Position numbers and translations under genes: made by a program. Source: Exiguobacterium undae DSM 14481 (GTDB lineage: Bacteria > Bacillota > Bacilli > Exiguobacteriales > Exiguobacteriaceae). From it: a stretch of DNA of 64,000 nt. Positions within the stretch are counted from its first letter, which is position 1. Each line of letters starts with the position of its first letter. The DNA is taken from positions 1,784,398-1,848,397 of the forward strand of contig NZ_KK211187.1 in NCBI RefSeq assembly GCF_000620805.1, given 5' to 3'. Shown here one piece after another: positions 33,839-41,614 of this stretch. The notes beneath the pieces are model-generated. The model saw only the letters and a program-made list of their open reading frames with translations. It made no database searches and was not told the origin of the DNA.

Positions 33839-34123
33839 TTAGATTCTTTTGAAAATCATTTTGGAACCGGTAAGGAATACAATCAGAAGTACGCCGCCGA
33901 ATATCAGATTGATCAGCCAAGGCAACGTTCCCATCAAGACTTCTCTTGCCGCACCATTAAACCAGTAAGTTAGAGCCGCGAACAACACCACGCTCATCAG
34001 CAGGATAAACGAAAAGCCGCTGTCCTGCTTCTGCGTTTTCTTGGCAATCCCGTAACCGATGAGAAAAACACCCACTGCCCCAATTGCAAAATAAATGTAA
34101 AACCATGCATCGACCGACAGCAT
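33839..34123 (-). CDS. Hypothetical three-helix membrane protein
   Basis: A 94-residue protein with three hydrophobic helices and a KKTQKQD loop. GGGAGG lies upstream of the ATG. It is 55 bp downstream of the TetR gene on the same strand. Function unknown. Confidence 0.65.
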   Translation of the reverse strand: MLSVDAWFYIYFAIGAVGVFLIGYGIAKKTQKQDSGFSFILLMSVVLFAALTYWFNGAAREVLMGTLPWLINLIFGGVLLIVFLTGSKMIFKRI

Positions 34124-34178
34124 AACCCGACTACCTCCCTCTTAAAAAATGAATTTCCTTAATAAGGAATACACCATT

Positions 34179-34745
34179 TTACCCCCTAATCCCTTTCGCC
34201 TGATCATATAAACCGATCATCCCGTCAATCGCCCGCACCATCCGGTCCTGCATCTCGATTCGATCCAAGACGACGAGTCCTTCCGTGATGACAAACAACA
34301 AGGCAGCAAGTTGCGGACCGTTCTCGTCCGGCGCCGGAGCATAGACGCGGTCAATCCATTGTTCAAACGATTTTCCGATTTCCTGCATCACCGTCACGTA
34401 CGGCTCTTTGTTGCCCGTTGCCAGATGAGTGACTTCAAACCACAGATTCAAATACGGTTTGATGCGCTGGTCTTTGATCGCTTCACGGATGAACAGTAAA
34501 AAATCCCGGAAACCTAAACGTAAGGCCAGGTTTTCGTTTAATAGATCCATCAATTCTTCACTGATTGCTGTCAGTACCCGTGTCTCGATGTCACTTTTAT
34601 CTTTAAAATAATGCATCAGCATCCGGTCACTCGTCGCTGCGGCGTCCGCCATTTTTCTCAGGCTCGCTCCGCTGATTCCGTGATGTAAGACATATTCAGC
34701 GATTTTTGCTGTATACGCTTGCCGCTTCAATTCAAATTTGTCCAT
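34179..34745 (-). CDS. TetR family transcriptional regulator
   Basis: A 188-residue TetR regulator. The N-terminal helix-turn-helix is ISGASLRKMADAAATSDRMLMHYFKDKSDI; the remainder is the helical ligand domain. AAGGTGG precedes the ATG. Two inverted repeats lie in the 113-bp spacer to the divergent membrane gene, which is therefore its probable target. Confidence 0.87.
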   Translation of the reverse strand: MDKFELKRQAYTAKIAEYVLHHGISGASLRKMADAAATSDRMLMHYFKDKSDIETRVLTAISEELMDLLNENLALRLGFRDFLLFIREAIKDQRIKPYLNLWFEVTHLATGNKEPYVTVMQEIGKSFEQWIDRVYAPAPDENGPQLAALLFVITEGLVVLDRIEMQDRMVRAIDGMIGLYDQAKGIRG

Positions 34746-34789
34746 GTTCTTCCCCCACCTTCCCTTCTATGATACAACATCTTTCACTA

Positions 34790-34818
34790 TTGACGCTTTA
34801 TGTAGCAGATGCTACATT
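34790..34818 (+). promoter_or_regulatory. Promoter of the TetR-controlled membrane gene
   Basis: TTGACG (34790-34795) and TACATT (34813-34818) are 17 bp apart. The first operator fills the spacer. Confidence 0.65.
34801..34816. promoter_or_regulatory. TetR operator 1
   Basis: TGTAGCA-GA-TGCTACA is a perfect inverted repeat lying between the -35 and -10 boxes. Confidence 0.7.
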
Positions 34819-34823
34819 TTAAT

Positions 34824-34839
34824 TGTAGTAGTCACTACA
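34824..34839. promoter_or_regulatory. TetR operator 2
   Basis: TGTAGT-AGTC-ACTACA is a second inverted repeat with the same outer TGTAG/CTACA core, 23 bp (about two helix turns) from operator 1. Confidence 0.65.
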
Positions 34840-34858
34840 TTTTAAAGGAGGATTATTC

Positions 34859-35188
34859 ATGAACAACCATGTGACGCCATCTTTTGTTGATGTCATCCCC
34901 AAGCCGGTTCTGTTGATCATCACCATCGCGTTTGGTATTCTCACCGCTTATTCCGTCAGTCAGTTTGGTTTAATCGGTATTTTTTCAGAAGGCCTACAAA
35001 ACGCCGCGACATTACAGATTTTCGTCGATTTGATTCTCTGCGCGCTCTTTATCATCGTTTGGCTCCGACATGATACGAAACAAACAGGACGCAGTTTCAT
35101 TTTCTGGACGGTGGTGACACTCGCGATCGGCGCCTTTGGTCCATTGCTGTATCTCCTGACACGGAAATCACCGGCGACAGTCCGTTAA
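34859..35188 (+). CDS. Small DUF2834-like membrane protein under TetR control
   Basis: A 109-residue protein with three helices (about 17-40, 55-72 and 82-102). The layout ILTAYSVSQFG...QIFVDLILCALFIIVWL...IGAFGPLLYLLTRK resembles DUF2834 proteins. AAAGGAGG precedes the ATG. The twin operators in its promoter point to tight repression by the divergent TetR protein. The transported or sensed compound is unknown. Confidence 0.65.
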   Translation: MNNHVTPSFVDVIPKPVLLIITIAFGILTAYSVSQFGLIGIFSEGLQNAATLQIFVDLILCALFIIVWLRHDTKQTGRSFIFWTVVTLAIGAFGPLLYLLTRKSPATVR

Positions 35189-35205
35189 TCGGGTTAACAT
35201 CCTTT

Positions 35206-35236
35206 TGAAAAAGCTTGGTCAGCCAGGCTTTTTTTG
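35206..35236 (+). terminator. Rho-independent terminator
   Basis: AAAAAGCTTGG and CCAGGCTTTTT (one G-T pair) with a 4-nt loop, followed by T residues. Confidence 0.82.
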
Positions 35237-35243
35237 GTGCCTT

Positions 35244-35278
35244 CGTTAATTTAACGGAACGATTAAGAATTCGTTAAG
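35244..35278. promoter_or_regulatory. Palindrome and 11-bp-spaced direct repeats upstream of psd
   Basis: CGTTAA-T-TTAACG (35244-35256) is a perfect palindrome. It is followed by TTAAG at 35263 and 35274, exactly 11 bp apart, the spacing of OmpR-family regulator half-sites. Either could regulate psd; no regulator is identified. Confidence 0.35.
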
Positions 35279-35359
35279 AAACAGCGGCGGCGGTTGGAAA
35301 GAACTCCTCTGTAGAGTAAAGGACAGAGCCAGATACATCTATTTAAAGGAGTTTTCATC

Positions 35360-36142
35360 ATGAAAAAAGCAGTCTTCAACACAATCGTTCAATTAAACGC
35401 ACGGCCCGTCGTCGCCCGGTCGCTAAAGAAGTTCGCCATGAGCCGCTGGAGCCGCCCGTTGATCAAACCGTTCATCCGTACGTATGACATCCGACTCGAG
35501 GAAGCATTATTGCCGTTGCCCGCCTTCCACTCGCTTCATGACTTTTTTGTCCGTGAATTGAAAGCGGAGGCCCGTCCTGTCGCGGTCGAAGACGACGCCT
35601 TCGTCAGCCCTTGTGATGCCGTGCTGTCGGTCGTGCCGGACTTGACACCTGAAAGTCGGTTTGTCGTCAAAGGACAACATTACACGGTTGCGGAACTGAT
35701 CGGTTCAAAGCAACAGGCGGACACCTACGCCAACGGGGTCGCTCTGATTTTTTATCTCAGTCCGAAAGATTATCACCGCGTCCATACACCGGTCAGCGGA
35801 GAAATCGAGACCAGCTATACTCTCGGCAAAGAGTCCGTTCCTGTGAACACGTACGGATTAACCCATTTCAAGCGACCACTGACCCGGAATTACCGCCGCG
35901 TCACCCGGATCCGCTCCGGGAAACAGACCTTTGAACATGTCATGGTCGGCGCTTTGAACGTCAATACGATTGTCGAAACACATAAGACGTCCTCCCTTGA
36001 ACAGGGAGAGGAATTCGGCTATTTCTCGTTCGGCTCCACCGTCATCTTGATTTGTCCGGCCGACGCACTGGCACTGAAACAAAACGTCGAGGGATTTGTC
36101 CGGATGGGACAATCACTCGGCCAATGGAACGGGTCGGAGTGA
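35360..36142 (+). CDS. psd: Phosphatidylserine decarboxylase
   Basis: A 260-residue pro-enzyme that cleaves itself to form a pyruvoyl cofactor and makes phosphatidylethanolamine at the membrane. It shows LHDFFVRELKAEARPV, SPCDA (Asp of the triad), SPKDYHRVHTPVSG (His) and the processing site FSFGSTVILI, where the Ser of GST becomes the pyruvoyl group. All catalytic elements are present. No pssA gene is adjacent. Its last 30 bp overlap the convergent LysR gene. Confidence 0.92.
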   Translation: MKKAVFNTIVQLNARPVVARSLKKFAMSRWSRPLIKPFIRTYDIRLEEALLPLPAFHSLHDFFVRELKAEARPVAVEDDAFVSPCDAVLSVVPDLTPESRFVVKGQHYTVAELIGSKQQADTYANGVALIFYLSPKDYHRVHTPVSGEIETSYTLGKESVPVNTYGLTHFKRPLTRNYRRVTRIRSGKQTFEHVMVGALNVNTIVETHKTSSLEQGEEFGYFSFGSTVILICPADALALKQNVEGFVRMGQSLGQWNGSE

Positions 36143-37021
36143 TGTTGAAGGAATCGAATCGATGACCGCTTCCATAAACGCATGGGCGATGGGTGAGACC
36201 CATTTCTTTTTCTTGATCAGAATATGCGAATAAATCGGTTCGAACGCCTCGTCTTGCTTGATGATTTTCAGACTGCCGTTCTCCAGCTCCTCCTGGACCG
36301 TGATATACGGTAACACGGCGAACCCAAGACCGCTCATGACCATTTTCTTGATGGCACCGATACTCCATAACTCCATCGTCTGAAAAGAAAGCAGATTTTG
36401 TTTGGTCAGGTGTTGCTCAAACATCGTCCGGTAACTGCATCCTTGTTCATTGGTGATATACACATGGTCCGACTGCTTTTTTTGGATGTCCTTAAACTGT
36501 TCAGGTGCGTCCGGAGCACCGACCATCACGATTTTTTCTTCGGTCAAAACATGATGGAGACATTTTTCGACTGCCATGGCAGGAAACAGCATCAAGGCCA
36601 CGTCGACCCGTCCATTCAAAAGTTCCTCCTGGTTTTCGCCGCACGTCCCGTTCGTCAAAATCAGTTTGACATCGGGATGATGTTGCGAAAATCGTTTGAT
36701 GACGGGACCGAGGCGGGAGATCGTCAAGGATTCCGGAGCGGCTACGCGCAACGTTCCGTGCAATCCGTCCGTTTTTTGCATGTTTTTAATCTTGTCATGA
36801 GTCGCAAGCAGGTCTTCCGCTAACGGAATCAGTTCTTTTCCTAAGGCGGTCAGCTGTAATTTTCGATTGAAGTGCGTGAACACTTCACCCCCGACACTTT
36901 GTTCCAGCGTTTGCATATGGGAGGTAATCGTCGACTGCGTGTACCCCAGTTCAGCAGCTGCTGCCGTGTAACTGCCGGTTTCAATGATTTTCAAAAACGT
37001 GGCAAGATGCCTGATCTCCAT
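36113..37021 (-). CDS. LysR family transcriptional regulator (divergent from LysE exporter)
   Basis: About 302 residues. The helix-turn-helix is GSYTAAAAELGYTQSTITSHMQTLEQSVG; the effector domain includes a Cys-containing NEQGCSYRTMFE. AAAGGAG suits the ATG at 37021; a GTG at 37033 touches the binding site. Divergence from the LysE-type exporter is the classic layout in which a LysR protein activates the exporter. It overlaps the end of psd by 30 bp, tail to tail. Confidence 0.87.
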   Translation of the reverse strand: MEIRHLATFLKIIETGSYTAAAAELGYTQSTITSHMQTLEQSVGGEVFTHFNRKLQLTALGKELIPLAEDLLATHDKIKNMQKTDGLHGTLRVAAPESLTISRLGPVIKRFSQHHPDVKLILTNGTCGENQEELLNGRVDVALMLFPAMAVEKCLHHVLTEEKIVMVGAPDAPEQFKDIQKKQSDHVYITNEQGCSYRTMFEQHLTKQNLLSFQTMELWSIGAIKKMVMSGLGFAVLPYITVQEELENGSLKIIKQDEAFEPIYSHILIKKKKWVSPIAHAFMEAVIDSIPSTSLRPVPLAE

Positions 37022-37152
37022 TCGATTGAACACTCCTTTCGTTCATCCATCGAAATAAATGATGGTTCCATTTTTTATTTCAATTTTATTAATCTATAGG
37101 TTCATCATACAATAATGAAAAATAGAGTGATAGCGATCAAAGGAGAATTTTC

Positions 37153-37728
37153 ATGAACGTAGCAGCATTTTTGTCATATGTCATCATCACGTCCATCACC
37201 CCCGGTCCGAGCAACCTGCTCATGATGAACGAAGCACGTCATTTCGGATTCGTCGGTGCGTGGAAATTCAACGGCGGCATCCTGACCGGTTTCGCCTTTC
37301 TCGGACTGCTGAGTGCCGGGTTCACAGCAGGTTTGGATCAATTGTTGCCGATGCTGGAACCGTATTTGCAGCTGGCGGGTGTGGCGTATTTACTGTATCT
37401 CGCGTGGAAAATCGGTTTTCCGAAACCGACCAGCGGTAAAACGATCGATGTGCAGGCAACGTTTTTATCCGGTTTTATCTTTCAGATGATCAACGTCAAA
37501 AGCATCTTATTTTTTCTGACGGTCCTGTCGACCTTCATTCTGCCGCACAGCGGTTCGGCTGTGCAAACGATGGTCTATCTGGGATATACGATTCTGTTGG
37601 GATGGGCGGCTCTTTTATTATGGTCGGCTTTCGGTTCTCTGTTCAGCCGCTTCTTCACGCGGTATGACCGCCTTTTCCGATTCACGATGTCCGCCTTACT
37701 GGTCTACTCGGCTGTGACAATCTTTTAA
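37153..37728 (+). CDS. LysE/RhtB family amino-acid exporter
   Basis: A 191-residue membrane exporter with five or six helices and the family signature ITPGPSNLLMMNEA near residue 15-28, followed by GGILTGFAFLGLLSAG. It probably exports an amino acid or derivative under control of the divergent LysR regulator. AAAGGAG precedes the ATG. Confidence 0.87.
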   Translation: MNVAAFLSYVIITSITPGPSNLLMMNEARHFGFVGAWKFNGGILTGFAFLGLLSAGFTAGLDQLLPMLEPYLQLAGVAYLLYLAWKIGFPKPTSGKTIDVQATFLSGFIFQMINVKSILFFLTVLSTFILPHSGSAVQTMVYLGYTILLGWAALLLWSAFGSLFSRFFTRYDRLFRFTMSALLVYSAVTIF

Positions 37729-37730
37729 TT

Positions 37731-37774
37731 AAACGGACGGATGCTCCTGTCAGATGAGCATCCGCCCGTTTTTT
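37731..37774 (+). terminator. Rho-independent terminator
   Basis: CGGATGCTC and GAGCATCCG with flanking ACGG/CCGT pairing, followed by TTTTTT. Confidence 0.87.
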
Positions 37775-37820
37775 GTTATGGTGGATATGGGAATATCAGG
37801 ATAAAAGGAGTGGTTCGAGC

Positions 37821-38075
37821 ATGGCGATTCGTTGGAAAGAAGAAACCATCGTATTTGAAACCTTTCGTGAGGCAGACGTCTGGGCCGATGCACTCGCAAA
37901 CGAAATCTACGGTCGCACGATTAACGGGTACTGTACACCAGACCATAAGATTGCCTGTGCCCTGACCTTTTATTTGGCACATGTGCCGGAATTCCGGGTT
38001 CAAACGGCAGAAATACCATTTGAAGATCTCACCTATTATCAAGTATGGGTAGAGATCGTTGAACCCCAGGCGTAA
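37821..38075 (+). CDS. Hypothetical small protein
   Basis: An 84-residue soluble protein (MAIRWKEETIVFETFREAD...). AAAAGGAG lies 12 nt before the ATG at 37821. It is followed 15 bp later by a membrane-protein gene. No family recognised. Confidence 0.6.
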   Translation: MAIRWKEETIVFETFREADVWADALANEIYGRTINGYCTPDHKIACALTFYLAHVPEFRVQTAEIPFEDLTYYQVWVEIVEPQA

Positions 38076-38090
38076 GGAAAGGAGGACATC

Positions 38091-38384
38091 ATGAGCGATC
38101 CCGTTGAACGATTACCGTTCTACTTAAAACGCTTTCCGTTTTTTGTAATTTCCTATATCGTTGCTCCTTTGGCCTCCTTGTTGCTGTTGATCCACTGGAA
38201 GTCGCTCCGTCCTCAAACGCGGGACGTACGGCTGATTGTCTCCTCCTTGTTCCTGTTGTTGTTCCTCGTCGATTTTTTCCCGAGAGGATGGTACCAAAAT
38301 GCGATGCTCGCATTTGCCATCACCGTCGGACTGTTCATCACTTTCATCGGACTTGAAGGGAAACAATCAAAACATGACAAATAG
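38091..38384 (+). CDS. Hypothetical three-helix membrane protein
   Basis: A 97-residue protein with three helices (about 17-35, 47-63 and 68-86). GGAAAGGAGG precedes the ATG; likely in an operon with the 37821 gene. Function unknown. Confidence 0.65.
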   Translation: MSDPVERLPFYLKRFPFFVISYIVAPLASLLLLIHWKSLRPQTRDVRLIVSSLFLLLFLVDFFPRGWYQNAMLAFAITVGLFITFIGLEGKQSKHDK

Positions 38385-38415
38385 TACGGACCATTGCACT
38401 GTCCGTCATTCCGAT

Positions 38416-38458
38416 AGAAAAAGACCCCATCCAAATGATGAGGTCTTTTTCTTTTTTT
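38416..38458. terminator. Bidirectional terminator
   Basis: AAAAAGACC-CAT and ATG-GGTCTTTTT with A and T tracts separate the convergent membrane gene and hxlR gene. Confidence 0.85.
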
Positions 38459-38465
38459 AGTTGAT

Positions 38466-38795
38466 TCAAGAAGACACGACTTCCTCGCCCGTCAAATCGA
38501 TATGTCCTTCGCCCCAGGCGCACATCGCGTCTAAGATTGGGCGCAACGACCAACCGTAGTCGGATAAGGAATAGATGACTTTCGGTGGGACTTGTTCGTA
38601 GACGGTCCGGATGATGACACCGTCCTGTTCGAGTTCGCGCAGTTGTTGTGTCAACATTTTTTGCGTGATGTTCGGCATCAGCTTTTTCAACTCACTCGTC
38701 CGGCGTTCGCCTTTGATGAGATGACACATGATGACGACTTTCCATTTGCCTCCGATGACTTGCAGGGTCGCTTCGACCGGAATATTGTAGGCCAT
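38466..38795 (-). CDS. HxlR family regulator (YodB/HypR-like)
   Basis: A 109-residue winged-helix protein with the HxlR blocks VIGGKWKVVIMCHLIKGERRTSELKKLMPNIT (broken here by motif, recognition helix QKMLTQQLRELEQDG) and wing VPPKVIYSLSDYG. Cysteines lie in IMCHL and AMCAWG; thiol-sensing HxlR proteins such as YodB and HypR use Cys redox, so a role in sensing quinones or aldehydes is plausible. It faces the MFS-luciferase-HxlR operon across a spacer with duplicated palindromes. Confidence 0.87.
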   Translation of the reverse strand: MAYNIPVEATLQVIGGKWKVVIMCHLIKGERRTSELKKLMPNITQKMLTQQLRELEQDGVIIRTVYEQVPPKVIYSLSDYGWSLRPILDAMCAWGEGHIDLTGEEVVSS

Positions 38796-38833
38796 GCTGA
38801 TTCTTCCTTTCGATTCTTGAAGTACAGCGGGAC

Positions 38834-38875
38834 AGGTACTTTTTAGTGCCTATCGCACTTGAAAGTGCGTACTTC
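38834..38875. repeat. Operator module copy 1 (hxlR side)
   Basis: A 42-bp sequence repeated at 38961-39002 with three differences. It contains the perfect inverted repeat GCACTT-GA-AAGTGC at 38855-38868. Confidence 0.8.
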
Positions 38876-38960
38876 TCAAGTGAATTTGATGGGTTTATGA
38901 TAACAACTGTCAGCGGAAAGTACAAGTCGCCTTCGTCCATTGCTTCATCCGACGGGGGTA

Positions 38961-39002
38961 AGGTACTTTTTAGTGCCTATGGTACTTGAAAGTACGTACT
39001 TC
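38961..39002. repeat. Operator module copy 2 (MFS side)
   Basis: The second copy of the 42-bp module, 127 bp from copy 1, in the same orientation. Its core is the perfect inverted repeat GTACTT-GA-AAGTAC at 38982-38995; both arms changed together relative to copy 1. Confidence 0.8.
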
Positions 39003-39138
39003 CGTAAATCGTTTTCCCGCTCTATGATGGGATCACGCAGAAACGTTCCCTCATCATTCAATGCGCACCGGGCCCGGTCGTTTGGGAAGACTTCCGTCAT
39101 TTACTTTTATCATCCATCTCACTTTAGGAGGAATCATC

Positions 39139-40341
39139 ATGAATCAATTAAACCCGCGTGCTGAACAGGAACAGGTCCCGCAAAACGGTCGCCTCGCCCT
39201 GCTCGCACTTGCTATTAGCGCCTTCGGAATCGGAACAACGGAATTTGTCCCGGTCGGCTTACTCGCAGCCATCGCCGGCGACTTAAACATCGGCATCACT
39301 CTGGCCGGTCTGATCATCTCCGGTTATGCCATCGGTGTCGCTGTCGGGGCTCCGATTTTGACTGCTTTGACGAACCGGATGAACCGGAAAACGTTGCTCA
39401 TGGCGTTGATGGTCGTCTTTATCGCCGGGAACCTTGTCTCAGCAATTGCCCCGAGCTTCGAACTGTTGATTGTCGCCCGCTTTATCACCGCCTTCTCACA
39501 TGGTGTCTTCTTCTCGATCGGCGCAACAATCGCCGTTCAGCTCGTACCGGCGGATAAAAAAGCCAGTGCCATCGCTTTGATGTTCACCGGACTGACGGTC
39601 GCAACCGTCACGGGTGTCCCGCTCGGCACGTTCATCGGTCAAGCATTCGGCTGGCGCGCGACGTTCTTCGCCGTTGCCGCATTAGGTCTTGTCTCGATCA
39701 TCGCCAGTTTTTTCTTGATTCCAAAAGACTTGAAACAATCTCCACCGGCGAAGTTTTCCGACATGTTTAAACTGTTGACGAACGGACGCTTGATGCTCGG
39801 TTTCCTGATTACGGCACTAGGTTACGGCGGGACATTCGTCGCCTTCACCTACTTGACGCCGATCATGCAGGACGTCACAAAAATCAGCCCAAGCCTGATC
39901 AGCATCATCCTGCTCGTGTACGGTATTGCCGTCGCGATCGGCAACGCAGTCGGCGGAAAACTCGCCAACGGCAACCCGATCAAAGCGTTGTTTTATATGT
40001 TCATTCTCCACGCCATCGTCATGATTGCCTTGTCGTTCATGATTCCGTTTAAAGTTGCCGGGATCATCGGAATCATCTTGATGGGGTTGCTCGCCTTCAT
40101 GAATGTCCCGGGACTCCAGCTTTATATCGTCCAGTTGGCGGAAAAATATGTCCCGGCCGCCGTTGATGTCGCGTCCGCGTTAAACATCTCCGCCTTTAAC
40201 ATCGGGATTGCACTTGGTGCAACGATCGGCGGACTCGTCGCCGACACGATCGGTCTTGTCCACACGCCGTGGGTCGGTGGCATCATGGTCATTCTGGCCG
40301 TCATTTTGACTGCAGTCTCCCGTCGTCTCGAACACCAGTAA
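39139..40341 (+). CDS. MFS transporter, DHA1/AraJ-YdhP type
   Basis: A 400-residue exporter with twelve helices; AFGIGTTEFVPVGLLAAIAGDL in helix 1 and the DHA1 motif GVAVGAPILTALTNRMNRKTLL between helices 2 and 3 place it with AraJ/YdhP-like efflux proteins. AGGAGG supports the ATG at 39139. It is the first gene of an operon with a luciferase-like enzyme and an HxlR-like regulator. Confidence 0.87.
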   Translation: MNQLNPRAEQEQVPQNGRLALLALAISAFGIGTTEFVPVGLLAAIAGDLNIGITLAGLIISGYAIGVAVGAPILTALTNRMNRKTLLMALMVVFIAGNLVSAIAPSFELLIVARFITAFSHGVFFSIGATIAVQLVPADKKASAIALMFTGLTVATVTGVPLGTFIGQAFGWRATFFAVAALGLVSIIASFFLIPKDLKQSPPAKFSDMFKLLTNGRLMLGFLITALGYGGTFVAFTYLTPIMQDVTKISPSLISIILLVYGIAVAIGNAVGGKLANGNPIKALFYMFILHAIVMIALSFMIPFKVAGIIGIILMGLLAFMNVPGLQLYIVQLAEKYVPAAVDVASALNISAFNIGIALGATIGGLVADTIGLVHTPWVGGIMVILAVILTAVSRRLEHQ

Positions 40342-40353
40342 GGAGGAAATCAA

Positions 40354-41304
40354 ATGTTTGATACTCATGCCAGTTACCAACGGATGTACCGGGAAGGTGA
40401 ACTGACGCTTGGTCTTCACGTTCCGCTCGAGAATTTTAAGCGGCAGACGCCAACGCTTTTGAAGCAAGTCGAGCTGGCACAAAAAGCCGATCAGTACGGT
40501 TTTACGACCCTTTGGTTGCGGGACGTGCTGTTGAAGGACCCCTATTTCCTCGATCCTGCTGTCGGTCAAATTTATGATATGTTGATTTACGGCACGCATC
40601 TGCTCGGTCAGACGAAACAGATTGCCCTCGGGACATCCGCTTTGGTCCTGCCGCTCCGTCACCCGTTACGGTCTGCCAAGGAACTTGCGACGATTGATGC
40701 TTTGTTTCCGGAACGGCTGATACTCGGGGTTTCGTCCGGCGACCGGCAAGCTGATTTTCACGGTCTCGGCATCGATCATCCGAGTCGCGGTGTCCAGTTC
40801 AAAGAAGCGTTACGCGTGATGGAGCAAGCGTTGTATACGGACTATCCGACGATTCAGTCCGATTACGGTGACGTCACCGGTGCGACGTTGGTGCCGCGAC
40901 CAAAGAAACGGATTCCGACGATGATCACCGGGTTTGCGCAACAAGACATGGACTGGCTCGCAACCAACGGGGACGGTTGGATGTATTATCCGCAAGGACC
41001 ATTGGAACAGGCAAAAGCAATCGAAGACTGGCGCAACGCCAGTCAAGACGCCGGCACAACCCGGTTCCGGCCGTTTTCGATGCCGATGCATCTCGACCTC
41101 TCGGCGGATCCGGACGAAGCACCGACACCGATCCGGCTTGGATTCCGACTCGGTCGCAACCGTTTGATCGAACTGCTTCATCTCTACCGTGATCTGGGCG
41201 TCAATCATCTCTTTTTCGCCTTATTCGACGGGGAACGGTCGGCGGAAGACGTCATCGATGAGCTTGGAACGTATGTGTTGCCGCACTTCCCGCCGTTACG
41301 TTGA
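40354..41304 (+). CDS. Luciferase-like flavin monooxygenase (LLM, TIGR03571 type)
   Basis: A 316-residue TIM-barrel flavoenzyme: LELAQKADQYGFTTLWLRD-type opening, IALGTSALVLPLRHP, LILGVSSGDRQADFHGLG and PTMITGFAQQDMDWLATNGDGW. These are LLM family blocks for FMN/F420 binding; the substrate is unknown. AAGGAGG precedes the ATG 12 bp after the MFS stop. Confidence 0.86.
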   Translation: MFDTHASYQRMYREGELTLGLHVPLENFKRQTPTLLKQVELAQKADQYGFTTLWLRDVLLKDPYFLDPAVGQIYDMLIYGTHLLGQTKQIALGTSALVLPLRHPLRSAKELATIDALFPERLILGVSSGDRQADFHGLGIDHPSRGVQFKEALRVMEQALYTDYPTIQSDYGDVTGATLVPRPKKRIPTMITGFAQQDMDWLATNGDGWMYYPQGPLEQAKAIEDWRNASQDAGTTRFRPFSMPMHLDLSADPDEAPTPIRLGFRLGRNRLIELLHLYRDLGVNHLFFALFDGERSAEDVIDELGTYVLPHFPPLR

Positions 41305-41317
41305 GGAGGTGCCTTAC

Positions 41318-41596
41318 ATGACGTCTGATTTACTTGCACTTGACTATACGGTCCAGACTCTTGGGAGCGTGTTCGAGATGCAAATCATCCGGCTGTTGTT
41401 GCAGGCTCCCTGTTCCTTCGAACAACTGACAGCTGCCGGCTCACGACATTCCATGCATGAGTTGACCGTTTGTCTGTCACGACTCGAACAACGCGGAGTT
41501 GTCGAACGACCGGCAACCATCTATCACCTGACACCAATCGGTGAGAGTTTGCAGCCGATCTTTCACGCCATCGAAAAACAAACCCAGCATCCGTAA
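41318..41596 (+). CDS. Small HxlR-like winged-helix protein
   Basis: A 92-residue protein with an HxlR-like arrangement: LGSVFEMQIIRLLLQAPCSFEQL, a recognition helix HSMHELTVCLSRLEQRGVV and IYHLTPIGESLQPIF. It is shorter than classical HxlR proteins and has Cys in APCSF and TVCLS. GAGGAGG supports the ATG at 41318. As the last gene of the operon it may modulate the first HxlR protein or act on its own. Confidence 0.72.
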   Translation: MTSDLLALDYTVQTLGSVFEMQIIRLLLQAPCSFEQLTAAGSRHSMHELTVCLSRLEQRGVVERPATIYHLTPIGESLQPIFHAIEKQTQHP

Positions 41597-41614
41597 GCGG
41601 AGGCTGGGTTTTAT
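41580..41614 (+). terminator. Rho-independent terminator
   Basis: AACCCAGC-CCG and CGG-GCTGGGTT with a 4-nt inner loop, followed by TTAT; overlaps the end of the convergent methyltransferase gene. Confidence 0.78.

Larger units (their letters stand above)
38796..39138. other. Divergent regulatory region between hxlR and the MFS operon
   Basis: A 343-bp spacer with no gene. It contains two 42-bp copies of one operator module, described separately, one near each divergent gene, and further AAGTAC half-sites (38910-38916). Promoter boxes are not clear enough to assign. Confidence 0.6.
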
